Part shown: piece after piece, positions 1 to 4,616 of the stretch
Layout: each line of letters begins with the position of its first letter
How positions within the stretch are numbered: position 1 is the stretch's first letter
Assembly: GCA_905204635.1 (NCBI GenBank)
Contig: CAJLAN010000088.1
Coordinates: 1 to 6,788, forward strand
DNA: 6,788 nt
Source of the DNA: an uncultured Collinsella sp.
Lineage (GTDB): Bacteria > Actinomycetota > Coriobacteriia > Coriobacteriales > Coriobacteriaceae
Direction of reading: 5' to 3'
Notes under the pieces: generated by a model
The model's input: the letters and a program-made list of their open reading frames with translations, nothing else
What the model was told of the DNA's origin: nothing
The model's database searches: none
Program-made: the position numbers and the translations under genes

Positions 1-21
1 GAGCCGTCAATCGACTTGAAG

Positions 22-53
22 AAGGGGGAGGCCTCGCGGCCTCCCCCTTTTTT
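22..53 (+). terminator. Rho-independent terminator of the upstream gene
   Basis: A perfect 12-bp stem pairs 22-33 with 38-49 around a 4-nt loop (tcgc, 34-37). It is very GC-rich in the middle and is followed by a T run (48-53). This is a textbook intrinsic terminator. It lies upstream of the promoter for acpS, so it most likely ends transcription of a + strand gene whose coding end is left of the window. The stem is symmetrical and an A-rich stretch precedes it, so some activity on the other strand is possible, but no - strand gene faces it here. The 21 bases before it are too short to assign. Confidence 0.92.
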
Positions 54-91
54 GCGTTTCGATGCCCAACACTTCTTTGTCGCTGTGTTTT

Positions 92-127
92 TAGCCCTCG
101 TTTGTCGCATCTTCTGCGAACGGGCTA
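92..127. promoter_or_regulatory. Nested inverted repeats over the promoter, possible operator
   Basis: An inner inverted repeat tcgca (105-109) / tgcga (115-119) with a 5-nt centre overlaps the -35 hexamer and fills part of the spacer. An outer pair tagccc (92-97) / gggcta (122-127) brackets it and reaches the first bases of the -10. An 8-bp direct repeat tttgtcgc occurs at 76-83 and 101-108. Because the structure lies upstream of the expected transcription start, it would act as DNA (a protein-binding site) rather than as an RNA hairpin. No known regulator motif is recognised, and short repeats of this size can arise by chance. Confidence 0.25.
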
Positions 128-131
128 CAAT
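102..131 (+). promoter_or_regulatory. Probable sigma-70-type promoter of the acpS operon
   Basis: A TACAAT hexamer at 126-131 matches the -10 consensus at 5 of 6 positions. TTGTCG at 102-107 matches the -35 consensus at 4 of 6, with an 18-bp spacer. The expected transcription start is near 137-140, giving a leader of only about 20 nt before the acpS start at 161. It sits directly between the upstream terminator and the first gene, and no comparable promoter plus terminator pair is evident inside the gene run. It is therefore the likely main promoter for all six genes. The assignment is from sequence match and position only. Confidence 0.65.
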
Positions 132-150
132 ATCTTAGTCTGTGCAGCAT

Positions 151-157
151 GGAGGTG
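151..157 (+). promoter_or_regulatory. Ribosome binding site that decides the acpS start
   Basis: The sequence ggaggtg lies 5 nt (counted from ggagg, 151-155) before the ATG at 161. The earlier in-frame ATG at 149 overlaps this site and has no purine-rich motif upstream. The start at 161 is therefore preferred, and it also gives the usual short AcpS N-terminus before the GVDIVEI motif. Confidence 0.85.
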
Positions 158-160
158 ATT

Positions 161-700
161 ATGGCCGAAGCCGGAATCGGCGTTGATATCGTCGAGATTT
201 CCCGAATGAAATCAATCCTTGAGAAGACGCCCGCGTTTGCCCGACGCGTGTTTACCGATGAAGAGCGTGCGTATTGCGATGCCTCGTCTCGTCCTGCCGC
301 GCATTATGCCAGTCGTTTTGCTTCTCGCGAGGCGGTACTTAAGGCGCTTGGTACGGGTTTTAGCCAGGGCGTTGGCCGTAAAGACGTTTCCGTAACGCGC
401 GATAAGCTCGGCAAGCCAAAAGCGCTGCTTTCGGGCCGTGCTCTCGAAATCGCCCAGGAATTGGGCGTTGTCGAGGTCGCTCTTTCTATTACTCTGACGG
501 GTGACTTGGCTGTTGCTAATGCCATTGCGATCACCGAGGATGCTCGACCTAAACCCAAGGAAGAAAAGGTGAGCACGAAGGAGCGCGTTGCTCAGACATT
601 TAAAGAGGCTCGTTCTGTCTTAGACGAGCTCGAACAGCTGCAACAATCTGCTTTGTCGGAACATCTGGATGATGATCCGCAAGATGCGCTAGGAGCATAG
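161..700 (+). CDS. acpS: Holo-[acyl-carrier-protein] synthase with C-terminal extension
   Basis: AcpS transfers 4'-phosphopantetheine from coenzyme A to a serine of apo-acyl carrier protein, switching on fatty acid synthesis in the cytoplasm. The 179-residue product has the family signatures: GVDIVEISR at 7-15 with the Mg-binding Asp9, and RFASREAVLKALGTG at 52-66 with Glu57 and Lys61 in the expected catalytic positions. The LGKPKALL stretch and the final beta strand of the fold end near residue 125. AcpS is usually about 120-130 residues. Residues 126-179 are an extra tail, rich in Lys, Glu, Asp and Gln, that looks helical and has no match I recognise. Translation from ATG 161 is favoured by the ggaggtg site; an upstream ATG at 149 lacks one. 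This is the first gene of the operon, and its stop codon directly abuts the nnr start. The core identification is secure; the role of the tail is unknown. Confidence 0.95.
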   Translation: MAEAGIGVDIVEISRMKSILEKTPAFARRVFTDEERAYCDASSRPAAHYASRFASREAVLKALGTGFSQGVGRKDVSVTRDKLGKPKALLSGRALEIAQELGVVEVALSITLTGDLAVANAIAITEDARPKPKEEKVSTKERVAQTFKEARSVLDELEQLQQSALSEHLDDDPQDALGA

Positions 701-2317
701 ATGAAACCGGTTTTGAGTACCGAGGAAGTCGTTCGCCTCGAAGATATTATCGAGCGTGAGGGTACCTCGAAGGCCGAACTCATGGAGTTGGCGGGCGAAT
801 TTGCTGCCAACGAGATTTTAAAGCTCAACCCCGATCGCGTTCTTGTATTGGTCGGTTTTGGCAACAATGGCGGAGATGGCTGGGTTGCCGCTGACATTCT
901 GACGCATAAGGGCGTTGATGTAGATATCGTCTCTCCGGTTGAGCCGGATGAGATCCCTGCCGCTCTCGCTCGTCATGTCGCCCGTCGTACTGCTGGTCGC
1001 GACGTGCATGTGTGTGTCGGCCCCTCTCGTGATGAGCTGGAGGTGCTGATTGATAAGGCTGATGTTGTAGTCGATGCCATTTTTGGTACCGGTTTTCATG
1101 GTGATCTTCGTGCGCCGTTTTCAATCTGGATCCCCACGGTCAATGAAAATGCCGATCGCGTTGTCTCCATCGATGTTCCTTCGGGCCTGAATGCCGAGAC
1201 GGGTGTGGTGGATGACGACTGCATTCGTGCCGAGCGTACGGTGACGATGATTGCTCCCAAGATCGGCTTATACAGCGCTGACGGTCCCGAATATGCAGGC
1301 GATCTGGTCTGCGGCGGTCTGTATGACCGCCTTGATGAGGTTATTGACGATGTCGACCATGCTGCCGAGATCGTGGAACCCGGTGACCTTGTGGACTATT
1401 TTGCTCCGCTGCCTACGAATATCGATAAGTACTCGCGCGGCTCGGTGCTCATTGTTGCCGGATCGGCGCAGTATCCTGGTGCGGCCATTATGGCTGCCAA
1501 GTCCGCTGCCCGCGCAGGCGCCGGCTATGTGGCAGTCGCGACTCCGGATGCGTGTGCCAACCTTATCCGCATGGCGCTCCCCTCGATTCCGGTCTTTGCT
1601 ATTCCATCTGATTCCCGCGGTTCTTTTGGTGCCGCTGCGCGCATGACGGTATGTGAGATTGCCAAGAAATATAGCTGCGTGCTGTGTGGTCCCGGCATGA
1701 CGACATCTGCCGGTGCCATGCAGGTGGTTTCGGGTCTGCTTGAGCTCGACGTACCGCTTATCTTGGATGCCGATGCTCTCAACTGCCTTGCCAAGATTGC
1801 AATCGATGGCATCGACAGTAATCCCGAGATGTATCGTCGTGAGCAGCCGCTCGTTATGACGCCGCATTATCGTGAGCTTTCGCGTCTCGTCGCCGGTGAT
1901 GAGGTCAATGACCTTGGAACCGCGATTGCCGCCGCGCAAAAGGTTGTCTGGGCCGCCGGTTCCGATAACCTCGTTGTTATCGCTAAGGGCCCGACGACGG
2001 CCATTTGCGGTGTTGAGCGCGTGCTGCTGCCGCTCTCTGGCCCGGCGTCGTTGGCGACCGCTGGCTCGGGTGACGTCCTTGCGGGTATTCTGGCCGGCAC
2101 GCTAGCCACCATGCGCGATGAGATGGACCGCTGGGAGCTGCTGTACTCGTATGCCGTCGCGCTTCATAGCTATGCCGGTTTTGCCGCGGCGACGGAGTTT
2201 GGCGAGAAGAGCGTTATCGCGACCGATCTTATCGACTTGATCGGTCCCGCCATGGAGTTGGCGGCAAAGGATGCGCTCGATGATCTGGGAATCACGGACG
2301 AAGGGTCGGATGACTAA
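701..2317 (+). CDS. nnr: Bifunctional NAD(P)H-hydrate repair enzyme (epimerase + dehydratase)
   Basis: Nnr repairs NADHX and NADPHX, the hydrated damaged forms of NAD(P)H. The N-terminal YjeF_N domain (about 1-215) interconverts the R and S epimers. The C-terminal ribokinase-like domain (about 235-530) dehydrates the S form using ADP (bacterial type). The epimerase half shows GFGNNGGDG (52-60), DAIFGTG (125-131) and SIDVPSGLNAETG (156-168). The dehydratase half shows the glycine-rich GSVLIVAGS (247-255), a GPG turn (330-332), DADAL (356-360), TPH (387-389), AKG (428-430) and AGSGDVLAG (454-462), with Asp458 as the expected catalytic base. Most relatives read GTGD where this has GSGD, a mild change. 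The length of 538 residues fits the two-domain form. The start has an aggag site (691-695) 5 nt upstream and follows the acpS stop with no gap, suggesting translational coupling. The last 20 residues are acidic. Confidence 0.95.
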   Translation: MKPVLSTEEVVRLEDIIEREGTSKAELMELAGEFAANEILKLNPDRVLVLVGFGNNGGDGWVAADILTHKGVDVDIVSPVEPDEIPAALARHVARRTAGRDVHVCVGPSRDELEVLIDKADVVVDAIFGTGFHGDLRAPFSIWIPTVNENADRVVSIDVPSGLNAETGVVDDDCIRAERTVTMIAPKIGLYSADGPEYAGDLVCGGLYDRLDEVIDDVDHAAEIVEPGDLVDYFAPLPTNIDKYSRGSVLIVAGSAQYPGAAIMAAKSAARAGAGYVAVATPDACANLIRMALPSIPVFAIPSDSRGSFGAAARMTVCEIAKKYSCVLCGPGMTTSAGAMQVVSGLLELDVPLILDADALNCLAKIAIDGIDSNPEMYRREQPLVMTPHYRELSRLVAGDEVNDLGTAIAAAQKVVWAAGSDNLVVIAKGPTTAICGVERVLLPLSGPASLATAGSGDVLAGILAGTLATMRDEMDRWELLYSYAVALHSYAGFAAATEFGEKSVIATDLIDLIGPAMELAAKDALDDLGITDEGSDD

Positions 2318-2319
2318 TT

Positions 2320-3465
2320 ATGAATAAAGCCGATTTGACGCGTTGGTCCTGGGTCGAGATCGACCGCGGGGCGCTTCGCCGCAACACGAGGGCCTATAAG
2401 AATTTGCTGAATCCGCGTCAGCGCCTGTGCTGCGTGGTTAAAGCCGACGCTTATGGTCATGGAGCTGTTGAGTGCGCCAAGATTATGTATTCGGCCGGCG
2501 CCGACATGTTTGCCGTGGCGACGGTTAACGAGGGCGTTGAGCTCCGACAGGGCGGGATTACGAAACCCGTCCTTATCCTAAGCGAGCCGCCTATCGAGGC
2601 CATTCCGACGTTGCTCGAGTTCGATATCATGCCCTCGGTCTATACGTCCGACTTTGCTCTTGCGTATGGCGAATGTGCCGTCGCGGCGGGCAAGGTGGGC
2701 AAGTATCATCTCGCCATCGAGACGGGCATGAACCGCATCGGCGTACATTACACGCAGGTGCTCGACTTTGTCCGCGGTATTGATTTCCATCGCGGTATTC
2801 AGTGCGACGGCGTATTTACGCACTTCGCCACGGCCGATGAACCTTCGGGCTGGGACTACAAGCTGCAGTGCCAGCGCTTTACCGAGGCCGTTCAGGCCAT
2901 TAAGGATGCGGGTTTTGAGTGCGGTATCGTGCATTGCGCCAACACGCCGTCCTCGATGCTCGACCCCTCGATGCATTTTGATATGATTCGCGCCGGCGTT
3001 GGCTTGTATGGCATGCAGCCGTGCGAGCTGAGTAGCCGTGTGATGCAGCTCGATCCCGTTATGAGCGTTCATGCGCGCGTGACGCGCGTGGCGCACCCTG
3101 CGATGGGCGAGGGCGTGGGCTACGGTTTTACCTACCGCGTACCGCGTACGCGCGTTCAGATCTGCACGCTGCCGATCGGTTATGCCGACGGCCTATCGCG
3201 TACGCTTTCCAATCGTATGGATGTGCTGTATCGCGGCGAGCGCGTGCGTCAGGTTGGCAATATCTGCATGGATCAGTTTATGGTCGCCATTCAGTCCAAC
3301 CCGGCACACGAGATTCCCGAGGCCGAGTATGGTGACGAGATGATTATTGTCGGCCGCGATGGCGATGCCGAGATCACTATGGACGAGATGGCCCGACTGC
3401 GCGGAACGATTAACTACGAGGTCGCCTGCGGCTTTGGCATGCGTCTCGACAAGGTCTACGTGTAG
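2320..3465 (+). CDS. alr: Alanine racemase
   Basis: Alr is a PLP-dependent enzyme that interconverts L- and D-alanine, supplying D-alanine for peptidoglycan. The 381-residue length is typical. The N-terminal TIM-barrel domain carries VVKADAYGHG (39-48), where Lys41 is the PLP Schiff-base lysine and Tyr45 the usual conserved tyrosine. It also carries GMNRIG (136-141) with Arg139, and IRAGVGLYG (223-231) with Arg224, expected to contact the pyridine nitrogen. The C-terminal beta domain carries GVGYGFTY (265-272) with Tyr268, the second catalytic base, ICMDQ (315-319) and TINYEV (363-368). All expected catalytic residues are present, so it should be active. The ATG lies 2 bp after the nnr stop. 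The upstream purine run aaggg (2301-2305) is about 14 nt away, so the ribosome site is weak and coupling to nnr translation is likely. No signal peptide; cytoplasmic. Confidence 0.96.
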   Translation: MNKADLTRWSWVEIDRGALRRNTRAYKNLLNPRQRLCCVVKADAYGHGAVECAKIMYSAGADMFAVATVNEGVELRQGGITKPVLILSEPPIEAIPTLLEFDIMPSVYTSDFALAYGECAVAAGKVGKYHLAIETGMNRIGVHYTQVLDFVRGIDFHRGIQCDGVFTHFATADEPSGWDYKLQCQRFTEAVQAIKDAGFECGIVHCANTPSSMLDPSMHFDMIRAGVGLYGMQPCELSSRVMQLDPVMSVHARVTRVAHPAMGEGVGYGFTYRVPRTRVQICTLPIGYADGLSRTLSNRMDVLYRGERVRQVGNICMDQFMVAIQSNPAHEIPEAEYGDEMIIVGRDGDAEITMDEMARLRGTINYEVACGFGMRLDKVYV

Positions 3466-3473
3466 GAGCCGCT

Positions 3474-4094
3474 ATGGGCGTCATGCACATCCCCGGCCAT
3501 ACCCATCAGGCGCCACGTGAGGTCGCACTCGAGGAGATTGAGGCTGTTTTAGGCGACTGCCATCTCTGCCAGCTCTATCAGTCGCGCCATAACATCGTGT
3601 TTGGCGTGGGAAACCCCCACGCTCGTGTCATGTTTATTGGTGAAGCACCGGGTCGCAACGAGGATTTGCAGGGCGAACCCTTTGTGGGGGCGGCGGGTGA
3701 AGACCTCAACGGCATTTTGTCCCTGGCAGGTCTTAAGCGCGAGGACGTCTATATCGCCAATGTGCTTAAGTGCCGCCCGCCGGGAAACCGCAATCCGCGT
3801 CCCGAGGAAGTGCTGGCTTGCTCACCGTTTTTGCGCGAGCAGATTCGAAGCATCTGGCCCGATATCATCGTGACGCTCGGTAACCCCGCAACGCACTTTG
3901 TGCTCAAGACCGAGATCGGCATTACCAAGCTGCGCGGCAGGTTCCATCAGATGGGCCACTTTGTGGTGATGCCGACGTTTCATCCTGCGGCGGCGCTGCG
4001 CAATCCGGCGTGGCAGGAGTTGCTGGAGGAAGACTTTAAGATGCTGGGCGACTATCTGGAGCGGCACCCCGCGCCGGAGACCGCCTCGGAATAA
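3474..4094 (+). CDS. Uracil-DNA glycosylase, family 4 type (Fe-S)
   Basis: This enzyme removes uracil from DNA, the first step of base-excision repair after cytosine deamination or dUMP incorporation. The 206-residue protein shows the iron-sulfur family pattern: Cys29 and Cys32 (CHLC), Cys100 (VLKC) and Cys116, the four ligands expected for a [4Fe-4S] cluster. Active-site motif A is GEAPGRNED (56-64), followed by GEPFVGAAG (67-75). KCRPPGNRNP (99-108) and motif B HPAAALRNP (170-178) complete the signature, matching family 4 (UDGa-like) better than families 1 or 5. The start ATG at 3474 has an aggag site (3464-3468) 5 nt upstream, overlapping the end of alr; an in-frame ATG at 3483 is less well placed. 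It sits between alr and tsaE, where no repair gene is functionally expected, but the short spacing places it in the same operon. Three in-frame stop codons end it. Confidence 0.93.
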   Translation: MGVMHIPGHTHQAPREVALEEIEAVLGDCHLCQLYQSRHNIVFGVGNPHARVMFIGEAPGRNEDLQGEPFVGAAGEDLNGILSLAGLKREDVYIANVLKCRPPGNRNPRPEEVLACSPFLREQIRSIWPDIIVTLGNPATHFVLKTEIGITKLRGRFHQMGHFVVMPTFHPAAALRNPAWQELLEEDFKMLGDYLERHPAPETASE

Positions 4095-4100
4095 TAATAA
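4092..4100 (+). other. Three consecutive in-frame TAA stop codons
   Basis: The uracil-DNA glycosylase frame ends in TAA TAA TAA (4092-4094, 4095-4097, 4098-4100). The last two bases overlap the aaggag ribosome site of tsaE (4099-4104). It prevents read-through of the glycosylase frame into tsaE. It may equally be chance AT-rich spacer sequence. Confidence 0.9.
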
Positions 4101-4109
4101 GGAGCGTAT

Positions 4110-4616
4110 ATGTCCCTGGAGCGCCTGGGGGTAGGTACCTATAGAACGGCCCGTACTGCCGATACGGAGCATTTTGGCGAGCTGGTCGCACCGTGTCTAG
4201 AAGATGGCGATGTGCTGATCTTGACCGGCGGCCTCGGGGTGGGCAAAACCCACTTTACCAAGGGCGTTTCGCGCGCTCTGGGCGATGAGCATATGGTCAC
4301 GAGCCCTACGTTCGCACTCATGGCCGTTCATGACCAAGGGCGTATTCCGCTGTTCCATTTTGATCTGTACCGCCTGGAGCATGCCTACGAGCTTGAGGAT
4401 ACGGGCATTTTTGACGTGCTGGGCTATGAGGGTGTTTGCCTGCTGGAATGGGGCGAGCAGTTTCAGGATGAACTGACAGATGAGTATCTTTCGGTGACGC
4501 TTAAGCGCGATGAGGACGACAGCGACGTGCGAACGATAACGCTCAAGGCGCACGGCGAGCGCGCGGATGAGCTTTCCCATTTGATAGATAAGGCTGTACA
4601 AGATGAGCTTGCATAG
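4110..4616 (+). CDS. tsaE: tRNA t6A synthesis ATPase TsaE
   Basis: TsaE is the small P-loop ATPase that bacteria need, with TsaB and TsaD, for repeated threonylcarbamoyl transfer to A37 of ANN-reading tRNAs. The 168-residue protein carries a Walker A motif GGLGVGKTHF (40-49; Lys46, Thr47), the family motif VTSPTFAL (63-70), HFDLYRLE (83-90) with the expected metal-contacting Asp85, and LLEWGE (111-116). The usual second residue of the P-loop in relatives is Asp (GDLGAGKT); here it is Gly. The C-terminal 30 residues are charged and variable. The ATG follows an aaggag site (4099-4104) with 5-nt spacing. Its 3' end overlaps the next gene by 14 bp in another frame, which suggests the partners are made in step. 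Identification is secure. Confidence 0.95.
   Translation: MSLERLGVGTYRTARTADTEHFGELVAPCLEDGDVLILTGGLGVGKTHFTKGVSRALGDEHMVTSPTFALMAVHDQGRIPLFHFDLYRLEHAYELEDTGIFDVLGYEGVCLLEWGEQFQDELTDEYLSVTLKRDEDDSDVRTITLKAHGERADELSHLIDKAVQDELA

Noticed and set aside
92..127. Inverted repeats before acpS as a riboswitch or attenuator
   Set aside because: The predicted transcription start is downstream near 137-140, so this sequence should not be in the mRNA, and the remaining leader of about 20 nt is too short for a riboswitch. No T run follows the stem.
149..160. ATG at 149 as the acpS start
   Set aside because: It has no ribosome site upstream and itself overlaps the strong ggaggtg that serves ATG 161. The extra residues MEVI are not part of the AcpS fold.
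1268..1939. A 223-codon - strand open frame inside nnr, and other long frames in alr and tsaE
   Set aside because: They lie wholly within genes whose + strand products have full family motifs. The translations are Arg/His/Ser-rich without domains, and none has a convincing ribosome site. They are shadows of codon bias.
4092..4109. TAATAATAA run as a recoding or frameshift site
   Set aside because: It contains no slippery heptamer, and the next gene has its own good ribosome site. It is simply repeated stops in a short spacer.
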